This document shows positions 32,466 to 44,701 of a DNA stretch of 64,000 nucleotides, in pieces. Origin of the DNA: Enterobacter sp. Ag1 (lineage in GTDB: Bacteria; Pseudomonadota; Gammaproteobacteria; Enterobacterales; Enterobacteriaceae). The stretch covers positions 1 through 64,000 of the forward strand of contig AKXM01000006.1 in assembly GCA_000277545.1 (NCBI GenBank). Reading direction: 5' to 3'. The notes beneath the pieces were generated by a model, which did no database searches, was not told the origin of the DNA, and saw only the letters and a list, made by a program, of their open reading frames with translations. The number at the start of each line of letters is the position of its first letter. Position 1 is the first letter of the stretch. A program made the translations under genes and the position numbers.

Positions 32466-34595
32466 TTACTCAGCTTCTGGCGCGGCTGGTGCTGCACCTT
32501 CTGCCGGAGACTGCTCGGTTGCTTCTTTAATGCTTAAACGGACGCGGCCCTGACGGTCAACTTCCAGTACTTTCACCGGAACTTCCTGACCCATCTGCAG
32601 ATAGTCAGTCACTTTCTCTACGCGCTTGTCGGCGATTTGAGAGATGTGAACCAGACCTTCTTTACCGCCGCCGATAGCAACAAACGCACCGAAATCAACG
32701 ATACGAGTGACTTTACCGTTATAGATACGGCCCACTTCGATTTCCGCGGTGATCTCTTCGATACGACGGATAGCGTGTTTCGCTTTGTCGCCGTCGGTCG
32801 CTGCGATTTTAACGGTACCGTCATCTTCGATTTCGATGGTGGTGCCGGTTTCTTCAGTCAGCGCACGAATCACAGCCCCACCCTTACCGATCACGTCTTT
32901 GATCTTGTCTGGGTTGATTTTAATGGTGTGAATACGTGGTGCGAACTCAGAAATATCGCCACGCGGTGCGTCGATAGCCTGCTCCATCACGCCCAGAATG
33001 TGCAGACGCGCACCCTTAGCCTGGTTCAGAGCCACCTGCATGATTTCGCGGGTGATACCTTCGATTTTGATATCCATCTGCAGCGCAGAGATACCTTCAC
33101 GGCTACCGGCTACTTTGAAGTCCATGTCACCCAGGTGATCTTCGTCACCCAGAATGTCGGACAGAACAACAAAGTTGTCGCCTTCTTTCACCAGGCCCAT
33201 CGCGATGCCCGCAACGGCGGCTTTGATTGGCACACCAGCGTCCATCAGTGCCAGAGATGCACCGCACACAGAGGCCATGGAAGAAGAACCGTTAGATTCG
33301 GTGATTTCAGAAACCACACGAACGGTGTACGGGAATTTGTCAGCTTCTGGCATAACGGCCAGAACGCCACGCTTCGCCAGACGGCCGTGACCAATTTCAC
33401 GACGCTTAGGCGAACCTACCATCCCGGTCTCGCCTACGGAGTACGGAGGGAAGTTGTAGTGGAACAGGAAGCTGTCAGTGCGCTCGCCCATCAGCTCGTC
33501 CAGCGTCTGTGCGTCACGTGCAGTACCCAGCGTGGCGGTAACCAGCGCCTGAGTTTCACCACGAGTGAACAGTGCAGAACCGTGAGTGCGCGGCAGAACA
33601 CCAGTACGCACGTCCAGACCACGAATCATGTCTTTTTCGCGGCCATCGATGCGCAGTTCACCAGCCAGGATACGGCTACGAACAACGTTTTTCTCGATAG
33701 CGTGCAGAATGTCAGACAGTTCAGCGGCATCCAGAGATTCGTCTTCTGCGGTCAGCGTCGCGATAACGTCAGCTTTGATGACGTCAACCTGTGCATAACG
33801 CTCTTGCTTCTCAGTGATGCGGTAAGCATCGCTCAGACGGGATTCAGCCAGTGCGGCAACGCGCGCATTCAGCGCTTCGTTTACCGCTTCAGGCTGCCAG
33901 TCCCAACGTGGTTTGCCGGCTTCGGCAACCAGCGCGTTGATTTCTTTGATAACAACCTGCTGCTGATCGTGACCGAAGACAACGGCACCCAGCATCTGGT
34001 CTTCGCTCAGCAGTTCAGCTTCGGATTCAACCATCAGCACTGCGCTTTCGGTACCGGCAACAACCAGATCCAGCTTGCTGGTTTTCAGTTCTTCAGCGGT
34101 CGGGTTCAGCACGTACTGGTCATTGATGTAACCCACACGAGCGGCACCGATTGGGCCGTTAAACGGAATACCGGACAGGCTCAGTGCTGCAGAAGCACCG
34201 ATCATGGCTACGATATCAGGGTGAACCTGCGGGTTAACGGAGACAACGGTGGCGATAACCTGCACTTCGTTGACGAAACCTTCAGGGAACAGCGGGCGAA
34301 CCGGGCGGTCAATCAGACGCGCAATCAGGGTTTCGCCTTCGCTTGGACGGCCTTCACGACGGAAGAAGCTACCTGGGATACGACCAGCAGCGTAGGTACG
34401 CTCCTGATAGTTAACGGTCAGCGGGAAGAAGTCCTGGCCTGGCTTGGCTTTTTTCTGGCCAACAACGGTAACGAATACCGCGGTGTCATCCATGCTTACC
34501 ATTACAGCAGCGGTAGCCTGGCGAGCCATCATGCCGGTTTCAAGCGTGACCGTATGCTGGCCATACTGGAATTTACGAACGATCGGATTCAGCAA
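32466..34595 (-). CDS. pnp: Polynucleotide phosphorylase
   Basis: 3'-5' exoribonuclease of the degradosome; also adds tails. The 709 residues hold two RNase PH domains (1-about 220 and about 310-545), the KH domain with IGKGGAVI and a C-terminal S1 domain ([33 protein letters not shown]). The start is a TTG at 34595 with AAAGGA seven bases upstream, giving [12 protein letters not shown] as in E. coli, which also uses TTG; the frame open to 34625 has no matching ribosome site. A long hairpin in the leader is the expected RNase III/PNPase autoregulation site. Confidence 0.96.
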   Translation of the reverse strand: MLNPIVRKFQYGQHTVTLETGMMARQATAAVMVSMDDTAVFVTVVGQKKAKPGQDFFPLTVNYQERTYAAGRIPGSFFRREGRPSEGETLIARLIDRPVRPLFPEGFVNEVQVIATVVSVNPQVHPDIVAMIGASAALSLSGIPFNGPIGAARVGYINDQYVLNPTAEELKTSKLDLVVAGTESAVLMVESEAELLSEDQMLGAVVFGHDQQQVVIKEINALVAEAGKPRWDWQPEAVNEALNARVAALAESRLSDAYRITEKQERYAQVDVIKADVIATLTAEDESLDAAELSDILHAIEKNVVRSRILAGELRIDGREKDMIRGLDVRTGVLPRTHGSALFTRGETQALVTATLGTARDAQTLDELMGERTDSFLFHYNFPPYSVGETGMVGSPKRREIGHGRLAKRGVLAVMPEADKFPYTVRVVSEITESNGSSSMASVCGASLALMDAGVPIKAAVAGIAMGLVKEGDNFVVLSDILGDEDHLGDMDFKVAGSREGISALQMDIKIEGITREIMQVALNQAKGARLHILGVMEQAIDAPRGDISEFAPRIHTIKINPDKIKDVIGKGGAVIRALTEETGTTIEIEDDGTVKIAATDGDKAKHAIRRIEEITAEIEVGRIYNGKVTRIVDFGAFVAIGGGKEGLVHISQIADKRVEKVTDYLQMGQEVPVKVLEVDRQGRVRLSIKEATEQSPAEGAAPAAPEAE

Positions 34596-34670
34596 AATAA
34601 GATCCTTTAAAATGACGGGCAGCACGTGGCTTCACGCGCCGCCGTTGGTACCCGACCTTCATCGCATCCT

Positions 34671-34726
34671 CGCGACTAATGACAATCCTAACCCGCTCTG
34701 ACGGGTAAAGCCTCTCATTAGCCGCG
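34671..34726 (-). promoter_or_regulatory. pnp leader stem-loop (RNase III processing site)
   Basis: CGCGACTAATGA (34671-34682) pairs with TCATTAGCCGCG (34715-34726) with one mismatch, enclosing a GC-rich loop. In E. coli a long hairpin between rpsO and pnp is cut by RNase III and then lets PNPase repress its own mRNA; the small RNA SraG arises from the opposite strand of this region. Position and structure agree, but antisense RNA is not shown. Confidence 0.6.
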
Positions 34727-34797
34727 CGAACCTCTGCAATAAAGATCACACTCAGCAACAATACATTAGTTTCCATAGAATTGCTGCCGTCTGGTTG

Positions 34798-34826
34798 AAA
34801 AAAGGGGCCCTTACAGGCCCCTTTTT
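34798..34826 (-). terminator. rpsO terminator
   Basis: GGGGCC / GGCCCC with a six-base loop, flanked by A-run and T-run on opposite sides, so it works on the minus strand (TTTTTT after the stem). It lies 17 bases past the rpsO stop, in the rpsO-pnp gap, and allows partial readthrough in E. coli. Confidence 0.85.
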
Positions 34827-34842
34827 CTGAAACTCGCAAGAA

Positions 34843-35160
<318 letters not shown>

Positions 35161-35266
35161 TCAGCAACCCCAGTGCACGTCTGAACCGTTTGTTAAACAA
35201 TCGGCCAGCCGTTAAGCCGCGCTATTTTACCTGTAGCGCCCTTTTACCGCAAGGTAGCGGCAAAAG

Positions 35267-36211
35267 TCAGACGGGATATTCGACGACCAGACGACGCGGA
35301 GCAACCCGGCCCTCGCCATCGATTTCACCCATACCGATGAATTTCTTCTCTTCGCCTTCGGTGACGCGCACCAACCCTTCGGCCTGAACGCCTGCCACCC
35401 GAACTGGATTACCGTTTTTAAAGTAGACGGCAACTTCAGGCAGCAAATTCACCAGCGGGAAATCGGAGGCTGGGCTGTCCATCGGCATCAGCAGCGGATC
35501 CAGCATTTCCGCTGGCTCGCGCTCCTGCCGATGTGCCTGTTCTACCAGCTCATTAAGCTGCTCCAGAGTGACCATCCGCTCAATCGGATATTTACTTACA
35601 GCCAGACGACGCAGGAAGATAACATGCGCCCCACAGCCAAGTTTTTCACCGAGATCGTCAACGATTGTACGAATGTACGTTCCCTTAGAGCAATGGACTT
35701 CCAGCTCCAGTTCATCCCCTTCATGGCGAATAAACAACAGCTCGTACACCGTGATTGGGCGAGCTTCACGTTCAACCTCAATCCCCGCGCGCGCGTATTC
35801 GTACAGGGGCTTACCCTGATGCTTAAGCGCAGAGTACATCGATGGAACCTGCTCGGTATCCCCGCGGAAGCTCTCCAGCGCGGCAGCAAGCTGCTCGGTG
35901 CTAAAGTTAACCGGGCGCTCCTGAACCACAATGCCGTCGGCATCTGACGTGTCCGTGCGCTGCCCAAGTTTGGCAATCACGCGATAACGTTTGTCGGAGT
36001 CCAGCAGGTACTGGGAGAACTTCGTTGCTTCACCAAGGCAAATCGGCAGCATACCGGTCGCCAGCGGATCCAGCGCCCCGGTATGACCCGCGCGGTTCGC
36101 GTTATAAAGACGTTTTACTTTTTGCAGTGCGTCGTTGGACGAAAGGCCCTGAGGCTTATCGAGCAACAGTACACCATGAATATCACGACCGCGACGACGA
36201 GGACGACTCAT
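35267..36211 (-). CDS. truB: tRNA pseudouridine-55 synthase TruB
   Basis: Makes pseudouridine 55 in the T-loop of tRNAs and acts as a tRNA chaperone. The 314 residues have catalytic Asp48 in [12 protein letters not shown], the KGTYIRT motif and a C-terminal PUA domain ([10 protein letters not shown]...[19 protein letters not shown]). The ATG overlaps the rbfA stop by one base (TGATG), so the two are coupled. Confidence 0.97.
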   Translation of the reverse strand: MSRPRRRGRDIHGVLLLDKPQGLSSNDALQKVKRLYNANRAGHTGALDPLATGMLPICLGEATKFSQYLLDSDKRYRVIAKLGQRTDTSDADGIVVQERPVNFSTEQLAAALESFRGDTEQVPSMYSALKHQGKPLYEYARAGIEVEREARPITVYELLFIRHEGDELELEVHCSKGTYIRTIVDDLGEKLGCGAHVIFLRRLAVSKYPIERMVTLEQLNELVEQAHRQEREPAEMLDPLLMPMDSPASDFPLVNLLPEVAVYFKNGNPVRVAGVQAEGLVRVTEGEEKKFIGMGEIDGEGRVAPRRLVVEYPV

Positions 36212-36612
36212 CAATCCTCCTTGCTGTCGTCCGTATTCACGCGACGCTCGTCATCATGACGGATGACATTGGAAACCAGGTTAGACATGCGCATCCCTTC
36301 AACCAGCGAGTTATCGTAGAAGAAGGTCAGCTCAGGCACGATGCGCAGACGCATTGCCTTGCCAACTAAAGTTCGGATATAGCCCGACGCGTCCTGCAGA
36401 ACTTTGATGCCTTCTTTGATGGCATCTTCGTCTTTGTCGTTCAGGAAGGTCACAAATACTTTGGCATACGCCAGGTCACGGGAGACTTCAACACCAGAAA
36501 CGGTGGTCATCATGCCCAGACGCGGGTCTTTAATTTCACGCTGCAGGATAATGGCAATTTCTTTCTGCAATTCCTGAGAAACGCGCTGCGGGCGACCAAA
36601 TTCTTTCGCCAT
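36211..36612 (-). CDS. rbfA: 30S ribosome-binding factor RbfA
   Basis: KH-fold assembly factor (133 residues) for 16S rRNA 5'-end maturation and cold adaptation. [28 protein letters not shown] is the N-terminal hallmark. ATG 36612 gives the E. coli length. It lies between infB and truB in the metY-rimP-nusA-infB operon. Confidence 0.97.
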   Translation of the reverse strand: MAKEFGRPQRVSQELQKEIAIILQREIKDPRLGMMTTVSGVEVSRDLAYAKVFVTFLNDKDEDAIKEGIKVLQDASGYIRTLVGKAMRLRIVPELTFFYDNSLVEGMRMSNLVSNVIRHDDERRVNTDDSKED

Positions 36613-36677
36613 AATAATTTCTCCAGACAAAACGGGGGGCACACGGCCCCCCTAAGATAGTTGATGCGGTACGGCTA

Positions 36678-39365
36678 TCAGGAGATGGTACGCTTGATCT
36701 CGATAATTTCGAAGACTTCGATCATATCGCCCACGCGCACGTCGTTGTAGTTCTTAACGCCGATACCACATTCCATACCGTTACGGACTTCGCTTGCGTC
36801 ATCTTTGAAGCGGCGCAGGGATTCCAGCTCACCTTCATAGATAACCACGTTGTCGCGCAGTACGCGGATTGGGTTGTGACGTTTCACCACACCTTCGGTA
36901 ACCATACAGCCAGCAATCGCGCCAAACTTCGGTGATTTGAAGACATCACGAACTTCAGCCAGGCCGATGATCTGCTGTTTCAGCTCTGGAGACAGCATAC
37001 CGCTCATCGCCGCTTTCACTTCGTCGATCAGGTTATAGATGACGGAGTAGTAACGCAGATCCAGGCTTTCTGCTTCAATCACGCGGCGCGCAGACGCATC
37101 AGCACGGACGTTGAAGCCAACCAGAATGGCGTTGGATGCTGCAGCCAGCGTTGCGTCAGTTTCGGTGATCCCACCCACGCCGGAACCGATGATTTTAACT
37201 TTAACTTCATCGGTAGACAGTTTCAGCAGGGAGTCGCTGATTGCTTCCACAGAACCCTGAACGTCTGCCTTCAGCACGATGTTCACTTCAGACACTTCGC
37301 CTTCGGTCATGTTGGCGAACATGTTTTCCAGTTTGGATTTCTGCTGACGAGCCAGTTTCACTTCACGGAATTTACCCTGACGATACAGAGCAACTTCACG
37401 AGCTTTCTTCTCGTCACGAACAACGGTCACTTCGTCACCCGCGGCAGGCACGCCGGACAGGCCGAGGATCTCAACTGGAATAGAAGGACCCGCTTCGGTC
37501 ACTTCACGCCCCATCTCGTCACGCATCGCACGCACGCGGCCATATTCGAAGCCACACAGAACGATATCGCCTTTGTTCAGGGTACCTTCACGTACCAGAA
37601 CGGTAGCAACCGGACCACGGCCTTTATCCAGGAAGGATTCGATGACCACGCCGCTTGCCATACCTTTACGGACAGCTTTCAGCTCCAGAACTTCGGCCTG
37701 CAGCAGGATTGCATCCAGCAGGTCGTCGATACCGGTACCGGCTTTTGCAGAAACGTGGATGAACTGGCTTTCGCCGCCCCACTCTTCCGGCATGATGCCA
37801 TACTGGGACAGTTCGTTTTTAACGCGATCCGGATCCGCTTCTGGCTTATCGATTTTGTTCACCGCGACAACTACCGGTACCTGCGCCGCTTTTGCGTGCT
37901 GGATAGCTTCGATAGTCTGTGGCATTACGCCATCATCGGCAGCAACAACCAGAACAACGATATCCGTTGCCTGAGCACCACGAGCACGCATAGAAGTAAA
38001 TGCTGCGTGACCTGGGGTATCCAGGAAGGTAACCATTCCGTTGTCGGTTTCTACGTGGTAAGCACCGATGTGCTGGGTAATACCACCCGCTTCGCCGGAG
38101 GCAACTTTAGTAGAACGGATGTAGTCCAGCAGAGAAGTTTTACCGTGGTCAACGTGACCCATGATGGTCACAACCGGTGCACGGGTTTCTGCCGCAGCGC
38201 CGGTGTCACGGTCGCTCATTACCGCTTCTTCCAGCTCGTTCTCACGACGCAGGATAACTTTGTGGCCCATCTCTTCAGCAACCAGCTGAGCGGTTTCTTG
38301 ATCGATAACCTGGTTGATGGTCGCCATTGCGCCCAGCTTCATCATCGCTTTGATGACCTGAGAGCCTTTAACGGCCATTTTGTTAGCCAGTTCAGCAACG
38401 CTGATGGTTTCACCAATCACAACGTCACGGTTAACGGCCTGTGCTGGCTTGGTGAAGCCCTGCTGCAGGCTGCTTGGCTTACGCTTACCTTTGCCACCGC
38501 GAACGGCTGCACGAGCTTCTTCACGGTCAGCTTTAGACTCGCCGTGCTTACCGCCAGCTTTTTTCTGACGCGGCGCTTTAGCTGCAGTACGACCACGACC
38601 ACGGCCGCCTTCAACTTCACGATCGTTTTCGTCTTCTGCCTGACGAGCGTGCTGGGAAGTGGTGACGTGATAGTCAGACTTATCGTCTTCTACCTTCTCC
38701 TGCTCTTCCCAAACGCCAGCGTTAGCTTCAGCCATTTTACGGGCTTCTTCCGCCACGCGACGGGCATCTTCTTCGAGTTTGCGACGGGCTTCTTCTTCAG
38801 CTTTACGCTTCAGTTCAGCAGCTTCCGCTTCACGGCGAGACTTCTCGGCGTGGGCGGCTTTCGTCATTTCATCAGTTTGTTGATTGCTCACTTTGTCTTT
38901 TTCCGCAGCTTCACGTTTCGCTTTATCAGCGGCTTCGCGCTTAGCTTGTTCTTCAGCTTCACGCTTAGCTTTTTCTTGTGCCGCACGTTTGGCAGCTTCC
39001 TCTGCCTCACGCTGGGCTTGCTCTTCCGCTTCACGCTGCGCCTGTTCTTCCGCAGCAAGGCGTTCTGCCTCTTGCGGATCACGTTTCACAAAGGTGCGCT
39101 TCTTGCGGACTTCGATTTGTACCGATTTACTTTTCCCACCGGTACCTGGAATGTTTAAAGTACTGCGCGTTTTGCGCTGTAAAGTCAACTTGTCTGGGCC
39201 TGAACCATGTTCGTGGTTCAGGTGTGCCAGCAGCGTTTGTTTCTCTTGCGCCGAAACGGAGTCATCAGCAGACTTCGGGATCCCTGCGTCAGCAAATTGC
39301 TGTACCAGGCGGTCCACGGAGGTCTGAATCTCTGCGGCCAGCGCTTTTACGGTTACATCTGTCAT
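36678..39365 (-). CDS. infB: Translation initiation factor IF-2
   Basis: GTPase that places initiator tRNA on the 30S subunit. The 895 residues contain the IF2 N-terminal domain, a long charged linker of repeated [11 protein letters not shown] units (about 100-230), the G domain with [13 protein letters not shown] and NKID, and domains II to IV. A GTG at 38891 (Val159, KVSNQQ) matches the internal start of the shorter IF2-beta form of E. coli, so more than one isoform is likely. Five residues longer than the E. coli protein because of the linker. Confidence 0.98.
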   Translation of the reverse strand: MTDVTVKALAAEIQTSVDRLVQQFADAGIPKSADDSVSAQEKQTLLAHLNHEHGSGPDKLTLQRKTRSTLNIPGTGGKSKSVQIEVRKKRTFVKRDPQEAERLAAEEQAQREAEEQAQREAEEAAKRAAQEKAKREAEEQAKREAADKAKREAAEKDKVSNQQTDEMTKAAHAEKSRREAEAAELKRKAEEEARRKLEEDARRVAEEARKMAEANAGVWEEQEKVEDDKSDYHVTTSQHARQAEDENDREVEGGRGRGRTAAKAPRQKKAGGKHGESKADREEARAAVRGGKGKRKPSSLQQGFTKPAQAVNRDVVIGETISVAELANKMAVKGSQVIKAMMKLGAMATINQVIDQETAQLVAEEMGHKVILRRENELEEAVMSDRDTGAAAETRAPVVTIMGHVDHGKTSLLDYIRSTKVASGEAGGITQHIGAYHVETDNGMVTFLDTPGHAAFTSMRARGAQATDIVVLVVAADDGVMPQTIEAIQHAKAAQVPVVVAVNKIDKPEADPDRVKNELSQYGIMPEEWGGESQFIHVSAKAGTGIDDLLDAILLQAEVLELKAVRKGMASGVVIESFLDKGRGPVATVLVREGTLNKGDIVLCGFEYGRVRAMRDEMGREVTEAGPSIPVEILGLSGVPAAGDEVTVVRDEKKAREVALYRQGKFREVKLARQQKSKLENMFANMTEGEVSEVNIVLKADVQGSVEAISDSLLKLSTDEVKVKIIGSGVGGITETDATLAAASNAILVGFNVRADASARRVIEAESLDLRYYSVIYNLIDEVKAAMSGMLSPELKQQIIGLAEVRDVFKSPKFGAIAGCMVTEGVVKRHNPIRVLRDNVVIYEGELESLRRFKDDASEVRNGMECGIGVKNYNDVRVGDMIEVFEIIEIKRTIS

Positions 39366-39389
39366 GCTGTTCCTTCCTGCTACAGTTTA

Positions 39390-40892
39390 TTACGCTTCGC
39401 CGCCAAACCAGCAAATGTTACGCGCTGCCATGATCAACTCGCCGGCTTTCTCATCCGTTAAGCCTTCGATATCAGACAGGTCGTCAACACCTTGCTCGGC
39501 AAGGTCTTCCAGCGAGCTAACACCACGAGCAGCCAGTTTAAAGGCCAGCGGGCGATCCATCCCTTCGAGGTTCAGCAGATCCTCAGTAGGTTTTTTATCG
39601 CCAAGGCTCTCTTCTTGTGCCAGAGCCAGTGTGGTGAGCGCGTTTTTAGCGCGATCGCGTAATGCTTCCACGGTATCTTCATCAAGGCCGTCGATTTCCA
39701 GCAGCTCTTTCATTGGCACATAGGCCAGTTCTTCAAGCGTGGAGAAACCTTCTTCGACCAACACGGTGGCGAAATCCTCGTCAATATCGAGGTATTTGGT
39801 AAAGGTATCAATAGCCGCATGCGCTTCAGCCTGATGTTTAGCCTGCAGGTCATCAACGGTCATAACGTTGAGTTCCCAGCCGCTCAGCTGTGATGCCAGG
39901 CGAACGTTCTGACCGTTACGGCCAATGGCCTGTGCCAGGTTGCCTGCCTCTACCGCGATATCCATCGTATGTTTGTCTTCGTCGACAACAATGGATGCTA
40001 CGTCGGCCGGTGCCATTGCGTTGATAACAAACTGCGCCGGGTTGTCGTCCCACAGCACGATATCAATACGCTCACCGCCTAACTCAGTAGAAACCGCCTG
40101 AACGCGCGCACCGCGCATACCAACGCAAGCACCGACCGGGTCGATACGTTTGTCGTTTGTTTTCACGGCGATTTTGGCCCGAGAGCCCGGATCGCGTGCG
40201 GCGGCTTTAATTTCGATAACTTCTTCACCGATTTCCGGCACTTCAATGCGGAACAGTTCGATCAGCATTTCAGGTTTGGAACGGCTAACGAACAACTGCG
40301 CACCGCGAGCTTCAGGACGTACTGCGTAAAGCACGCCGCGAATGCGGTCGCCTGGGCGGAAGTTTTCACGTGGCAGCATATCTTCACGCAGAATCACAGC
40401 TTCAGCGTTGCCGGACATGCCTTCCGATTTCAGTTCAAGGGAGATATTGTCGCGGTTAACTTTTTTCACTACACCGGTAACAATCTCACCTTCCTGATCG
40501 CGGAACTGATCTACTACCATCGCACGTTCGGCTTCGCGAACCTTCTGCACGATAACCTGCTTCGCCGTTTGAGTGGTGATACGGTCAAAGGTGACGGACT
40601 CAATTTCGTCTTCAACGTAATCGCCGAGGCCGAGAGCCGGATCTTCAAACTGAGCCGCTTCGAGAGTGATTTCACGCGTAGGTTGAGTGACTTCTTCAAC
40701 GATAACCCAACGGCGGAAGGTATCGAAATCACCGCTTTTGCGATCGATCTCAACGCGAACGTCAATTTCTTGCTCGTATTTTTTCTTGGTCGCCGTTGCC
40801 AGCGCACTTTCCAGCGCTTCGAAAATCTTCTCTCGCGGCAGCGCTTTTTCGTTGGAAACTGCTTCAACAACAGCCAAAATTTCTTTGTTCAT
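39390..40892 (-). CDS. nusA: Transcription termination/antitermination factor NusA
   Basis: RNA-polymerase-binding elongation factor. The 500 residues show the N-terminal domain, S1 domain ([20 protein letters not shown]), two KH domains ([14 protein letters not shown] and [15 protein letters not shown]) and two C-terminal acidic repeats (ending [29 protein letters not shown]). It lies 27 bases after rimP and 24 before infB on one transcript. Confidence 0.98.
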   Translation of the reverse strand: MNKEILAVVEAVSNEKALPREKIFEALESALATATKKKYEQEIDVRVEIDRKSGDFDTFRRWVIVEEVTQPTREITLEAAQFEDPALGLGDYVEDEIESVTFDRITTQTAKQVIVQKVREAERAMVVDQFRDQEGEIVTGVVKKVNRDNISLELKSEGMSGNAEAVILREDMLPRENFRPGDRIRGVLYAVRPEARGAQLFVSRSKPEMLIELFRIEVPEIGEEVIEIKAAARDPGSRAKIAVKTNDKRIDPVGACVGMRGARVQAVSTELGGERIDIVLWDDNPAQFVINAMAPADVASIVVDEDKHTMDIAVEAGNLAQAIGRNGQNVRLASQLSGWELNVMTVDDLQAKHQAEAHAAIDTFTKYLDIDEDFATVLVEEGFSTLEELAYVPMKELLEIDGLDEDTVEALRDRAKNALTTLALAQEESLGDKKPTEDLLNLEGMDRPLAFKLAARGVSSLEDLAEQGVDDLSDIEGLTDEKAGELIMAARNICWFGGEA

Positions 40893-40919
40893 CCTGGGTT
40901 TTCACCTCAATCCAAACTA

Positions 40920-41372
40920 TTAAAAGTGGGGTACCAGGTTCGCTTTCTGGATGTTGCTCAGCGCGAACACTTCGTCTTTTCCTTCGACCGTTACCGTGAT
41001 CATCTCACCGTCTACGGCTTTAATAATACCCTGCCATTTGCGGCGGTTTTGCACAGCCATACGCAATACAATGCTCACTTCTTCGCCGGTAAAACGAACG
41101 TAGTGTTCTGCGGTGAACATTGGGCGATCGAGGCCAGGTGAGGACACTTCCAGGTTATAGGCCACGGTGATGGGATCTTCGACATCCAGTACGGCACTGA
41201 CCTGGTGACTGACATCAGCACAATCATCAACATTGATGCCATCTTCACTATCAATATAGATGCGCAGCGTAGACGTGCGGCCCCGAACGAATTCGATGCC
41301 TACAAGTTCATAGCCCAGTGCTTCGACCGGTGCTGAAATCATCTCTGTTAATTTTTGCTCTAATGTGGACAA
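40920..41372 (-). CDS. rimP: Ribosome maturation factor RimP
   Basis: 30S assembly factor of 150 residues; [40 protein letters not shown] and VSSPGLDRP are family hallmarks. I chose the TTG at 41372, preceded by GGGGGTGGG, which gives the E. coli length; an ATG ten codons upstream would also be in frame but falls next to the metY terminator. First protein gene after metY. Confidence 0.94.
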   Translation of the reverse strand: MSTLEQKLTEMISAPVEALGYELVGIEFVRGRTSTLRIYIDSEDGINVDDCADVSHQVSAVLDVEDPITVAYNLEVSSPGLDRPMFTAEHYVRFTGEEVSIVLRMAVQNRRKWQGIIKAVDGEMITVTVEGKDEVFALSNIQKANLVPHF

Positions 41373-41430
41373 GCCCACCCCCAAGACATAAAAAAAGGGC
41401 ATATAGCCCAGTTATTCTAAAGTCAGATAA

Positions 41431-41458
41431 CAAAAAACCCCGATAAATCGGGGCTTTA
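41431..41458 (-). terminator. Terminator/attenuator between metY and rimP
   Basis: CCCCGA / TCGGGG with a TAAA loop; on the minus strand a T-run (TTTTTTG) follows. It lies between the initiator tRNA and rimP and would let only part of the transcripts enter rimP-nusA-infB. A second small hairpin (GGGC...GCCC) overlaps the rimP upstream region. Confidence 0.75.
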
Positions 41459-41585
41459 TATAACTGAACCCTGTATGCCGCAACTGCGGCCCGGACACCG
41501 TCCAGGAGAATTTTTTTCTAAATTCTTCGCGAAGGCACCGAAACTGGTGTTCACAGTATATTTGAAAAAGAACTCTCAGGGAAAG

Positions 41586-41662
<77 letters not shown>

Positions 41663-41678
41663 TCCGAAAACGTGGCAA

Positions 41679-41707
41679 ATACTACGCCAGAATTGCATTA
41701 AATGCAA
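41679..41707 (-). promoter_or_regulatory. metY-rimP-nusA-infB promoter
   Basis: On the minus strand TTGCAT (41707-41702), exactly 17 bases, TAGTAT (41684-41679), about 17 bases before the metY 5' end. Confidence 0.7.
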
Positions 41708-41721
41708 GAATTGCTAGGATT

Positions 41722-41808
41722 TGGTACCGAGGACGGGACTTGAACCCGTAAGCCCAATCGGGCACTACCACCTCAAGGTAGCGTGTCTACCAATTCCACC
41801 ACCTCGGC
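41722..41808 (-). tRNA. leuU: tRNA-Leu (GAG)
   Basis: 87 bases with encoded CCA and the long variable arm of leucine tRNAs. The anticodon loop CTACCTTGAGGTGGTAG shows GAG. It lies 49 bases downstream of secG on the same strand, as in E. coli. Confidence 0.97.
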
Positions 41809-41857
41809 ACTCTTTGAACACGGTAACCTTCATGTCACCGCATTGAAGCTGACAAAC

Positions 41858-42190
41858 TTACTGCGGGATATCGCTGCTCGGCTTGGTAGGTGCCGCTGGC
41901 GCAGTCTGCTCAGTTTGTGCTGGCTGACTTAAATTTTCCCACTCGCTTACTTTACTGGTTTTGTTGGTGCTGAGGTTACCCAGAACCAGGCTCAGAATAA
42001 AGAACAACGTTGCGAGCACACCGGTCATGCGGGTCATGAAGTTACCAGAACCACTTGAACCGAATAACGTAGCGGAAGCGCCTGCTCCGAAGGAGGCTCC
42101 CATATCAGCGCCTTTACCTTGCTGCAGCATGATAAGACCGACAAGGCCCAACGCTACAATAAGGAAAACAACCAAAAGAGCTTCGTACAT
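41858..42190 (-). CDS. secG: Protein-export membrane protein SecG
   Basis: Small SecYEG translocon subunit, 110 residues, with two membrane helices (about 2-22 and 52-70), the cytoplasmic LMLQQGKGADMGASFGAG-type loop and an Ala/Pro/Thr-rich tail. ATG 42190 gives the exact E. coli start MYEALL; the frame stays open further upstream but has no family similarity. tRNA-Leu follows. Confidence 0.97.
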   Translation of the reverse strand: MYEALLVVFLIVALGLVGLIMLQQGKGADMGASFGAGASATLFGSSGSGNFMTRMTGVLATLFFILSLVLGNLSTNKTSKVSEWENLSQPAQTEQTAPAAPTKPSSDIPQ

Positions 42191-42380
42191 AATCAACCTG
42201 TTCCTTGCGGGGTTACCGCACGCCAATTGCTTCAAACCAGTTAAGCGGATACGTTTGTCATTACCCACTGAAGCGGGTGAGAATACTAACCAAAGCCAGA
42301 CTGGTGCGCAAGGGCAATTTATTAACAATGCACTGACTGCGGAAAAAAACAGCAAACAAGTAATTTCCACCAAAGAAACA

Positions 42381-42400
42381 GGCGGCAACTGCCGCCTTTT
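42381..42400. terminator. Hairpin between glmM and secG
   Basis: GGCGGC / GCCGCC with an AACT loop and TTTT on the plus-strand side, 25 bases past the glmM stop. On the minus strand the tail is TGTTTC, weaker. Probably ends part of the ftsH-folP-glmM transcript. The rest of the 234-base gap shows no gene. Confidence 0.5.
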
Positions 42401-42424
42401 CAATCAGTTTGCGAAGAAAAAATA

Positions 42425-43762
42425 TTAAACGGCCTTCACTGCGTCTGCGATCTGATGAGCAAACGCGGTAACCTGGGCTTCATCTTCACCCTCGACCATC
42501 ACGCGAATGAGTGGCTCCGTTCCGGATTTACGCAGCAACACCCGGCCACGGCTGCCCAATGCAGCTTCCACTTCAGCCGTAACGCGCTTGACCTCTTCGT
42601 TTTCAAGCGGATCGCCGCTGCCTGCGGTAAAGCGAACGTTAACCAGAATCTGCGGGAACAATTTCATTCCGCTGCAGAGATCGTGCAGGCTCATATGGTT
42701 ACGAACCATTGCGGTAAGCACTTGCAAACCTGCGACTATGCCGTCACCGGTGGTGGTTTGGTCCAGCAGAATGACGTGACCGGAGTTTTCAGCCCCAATT
42801 CGCCAGCCTTTCTCCTGCAGTTTTTCCAGAACATAGCGGTCGCCAACTTTCGCGCGGGCAAAAGGAATACCCAACTGCTTCAGCGCGACTTCAAGTCCCA
42901 TATTGCTCATTAGCGTACCCACGGCACCGCCGCGAAGCTGCCCCTGACGTAATCCTTCCCGGGCAACGATATAAAGGATCTGATCGCCATCGACTTTAAG
43001 GCCCTGGTTATCCACCATAATTACCCGGTCGCCGTCGCCGTCAAACGCGATGCCTAGATCGGCTTTTTCCGCCAGCACGCGCTCTTGCAGCATACGCACA
43101 TCGGTCGCACCGCATTTTTCATTAATATTCACCCCATCCGGCTCACAGCCGATGGCAATGACTTTTGCACCCAGTTCACGCAATACATTCGGGGCAATGT
43201 GGTAAGTCGCGCCGTTGGCGCAGTCTACGACGATTTTAAGGCCATTAAGGCTCAGTTCGTTTGGGAACGTGCCTTTGCAGAATTCAATATAGCGCCCTGC
43301 TGCATCGACAATACGGCTGGCTTTACCCAACTCCGCCGAATCCACACAGGTGATCTCTTTTTCCATCTCCGCTTCAATAGCTTCTTCGACCTCATCCGGC
43401 AGTTTAGTCCCGTCGATCGAGAAGAATTTTATACCGTTATCATAGAACGGGTTGTGTGAGGCGGAGATAACAATCCCGGCTTCAGCGCGGAATGTACGAG
43501 TTAAATAAGCAACTGCAGGCGTAGGCATTGGACCAGTAAATGAAGCAGACAACCCGGCTGCAGCCAGACCTGCTTCCAGTGCAGATTCCAGCATGTAGCC
43601 GGAAATACGCGTGTCCTTACCGATAATAATCTTACGCGAACCATGACGAGCCAGGACTTTACCCGCAGCCCAGCCAAGCTTCAGAACAAAATCAGGGGTA
43701 ATAGGTGCATCGCCCACGCGACCACGGATACCATCGGTGCCAAAATATTTACGGTTACTCAT
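42425..43762 (-). CDS. glmM: Phosphoglucosamine mutase
   Basis: Converts glucosamine-6-phosphate to glucosamine-1-phosphate for UDP-GlcNAc, feeding peptidoglycan and LPS. The 445 residues include the phosphoserine loop ISASHNPF with Ser102, the metal loop DGDGDR and the sugar-binding GEQSGH-type motif (GAENSGHV). Its start overlaps the end of folP by eight bases. Confidence 0.97.
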   Translation of the reverse strand: MSNRKYFGTDGIRGRVGDAPITPDFVLKLGWAAGKVLARHGSRKIIIGKDTRISGYMLESALEAGLAAAGLSASFTGPMPTPAVAYLTRTFRAEAGIVISASHNPFYDNGIKFFSIDGTKLPDEVEEAIEAEMEKEITCVDSAELGKASRIVDAAGRYIEFCKGTFPNELSLNGLKIVVDCANGATYHIAPNVLRELGAKVIAIGCEPDGVNINEKCGATDVRMLQERVLAEKADLGIAFDGDGDRVIMVDNQGLKVDGDQILYIVAREGLRQGQLRGGAVGTLMSNMGLEVALKQLGIPFARAKVGDRYVLEKLQEKGWRIGAENSGHVILLDQTTTGDGIVAGLQVLTAMVRNHMSLHDLCSGMKLFPQILVNVRFTAGSGDPLENEEVKRVTAEVEAALGSRGRVLLRKSGTEPLIRVMVEGEDEAQVTAFAHQIADAVKAV

Positions 43763-44603
43763 AGTATTTGTTTTCCTTCACTGAAAGCGTAGCTTCGACC
43801 ACGCGCATAGCTTCAACAGTCTCTTTTACGTCATGAACGCGAAGAATTTGAGCCCCCTGCATCGCAGCAATCACCGCGCAGGCAAGGCTACCGCTCAGGC
43901 GCTGATCCGGGCCAACATTAAGCAGTTGCCCGACCATCGATTTACGGGACATGCCTACCAGTAGCGGCATACCGTAGTGATGAAATTCCGAAAGGCGAGC
44001 CAATAACTGATAATTGTGGGAGAGATTCTTACCGAAACCAAAGCCCGGGTCGAGCAGCAATTTATCTTTTGAAATCCCTGCGGCTTCACAGCGGGCAATG
44101 TGCTCCACAAAAAAGCGATTCACATCGGCAAATACGTCATCGTACTGTGGTGCCTGTTGCATCGTTTTCGGTTCGCCCTGCATATGCATCAGGCAAACAG
44201 GGAGCCCCGTTTCCGCAGCGGCAGCTAGCGCACCTGGCTCCGTTAAGGAACGAATATCGTTGATAAGATGCGCCCCTACTCGTGCAGATTCGCGAATAAC
44301 TTCGGCTTTTGATGTATCCACTGAGACCCAGACTTCAAACCGTTGAGCAATCGCTTCGACCACCGGAATAACGCGCTCAAGTTCTTCTTCTGTGCTCACC
44401 TCTGCCGCGCCAGGCCGGGTTGACTCTCCGCCAACATCGATGATTGTCGCCCCGGCATTGATCATCGCATTTGCATGCTTGAGGGCCTCAACCAGGGAAT
44501 TGTGCTGACCACCGTCGGAAAAGGAGTCCGGCGTGACGTTTAAAATCCCCATGACGTGAGGATGCGAGAGATCCAGCGTGGAGCCTTGCGCGGTGAGTTT
44601 CAT
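43755..44603 (-). CDS. folP: Dihydropteroate synthase
   Basis: Condenses p-aminobenzoate with the pterin pyrophosphate in folate synthesis; the sulfonamide target. The 282 residues begin with the pterin-binding signature [15 protein letters not shown] and contain GGESTRPGA and DPGFGFGK. No sulfonamide-resistance insertion is obvious around the FDG-type loop, though resistance cannot be judged by eye. Between ftsH and glmM. Confidence 0.97.
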   Translation of the reverse strand: MKLTAQGSTLDLSHPHVMGILNVTPDSFSDGGQHNSLVEALKHANAMINAGATIIDVGGESTRPGAAEVSTEEELERVIPVVEAIAQRFEVWVSVDTSKAEVIRESARVGAHLINDIRSLTEPGALAAAAETGLPVCLMHMQGEPKTMQQAPQYDDVFADVNRFFVEHIARCEAAGISKDKLLLDPGFGFGKNLSHNYQLLARLSEFHHYGMPLLVGMSRKSMVGQLLNVGPDQRLSGSLACAVIAAMQGAQILRVHDVKETVEAMRVVEATLSVKENKYYE

Positions 44604-44645
44604 TCTTCTTCCTTTGCGTTCGTCTTAGGCTGTACAAAAACAAAA

Positions 44646-44668
44646 ACCCCGGGGCAGGCCCGGGGTTT
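44646..44668 (-). terminator. Hairpin between ftsH and folP
   Basis: ACCCCGGGGC... a stem CCCCGGG / CCCGGGG with a short CAGG-type loop; the minus strand continues TTTTTGTTTTTG. It follows the ftsH stop by about 35 bases and probably reduces folP-glmM expression relative to ftsH. Confidence 0.75.
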
Positions 44669-44701
44669 ATAGATTACTGCAAAAACATCTCCGTGAGCGT
44701 C

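Noticed and set aside
32637-34610. Open frame of 657 codons opposite pnp
   Set aside because: Antisense shadow of PNPase, His/Arg/Asn-rich with no recognisable motif; pnp is certain.
34573-34839. Open frame of 88 codons in the rpsO-pnp gap
   Set aside because: It covers the rpsO terminator and the pnp leader hairpin, so this DNA is explained as regulatory; the peptide resembles no family.
38888-39120. Tandem-looking repeats in the infB linker, first glance CRISPR-like
   Set aside because: They are codon-level repeats of [11 protein letters not shown] units inside IF-2, without constant spacer length.
37755-39158. Open frame of 467 codons opposite infB
   Set aside because: Phe-rich repeats are the reverse of the Glu/Lys/Arg linker of IF-2; no independent support.
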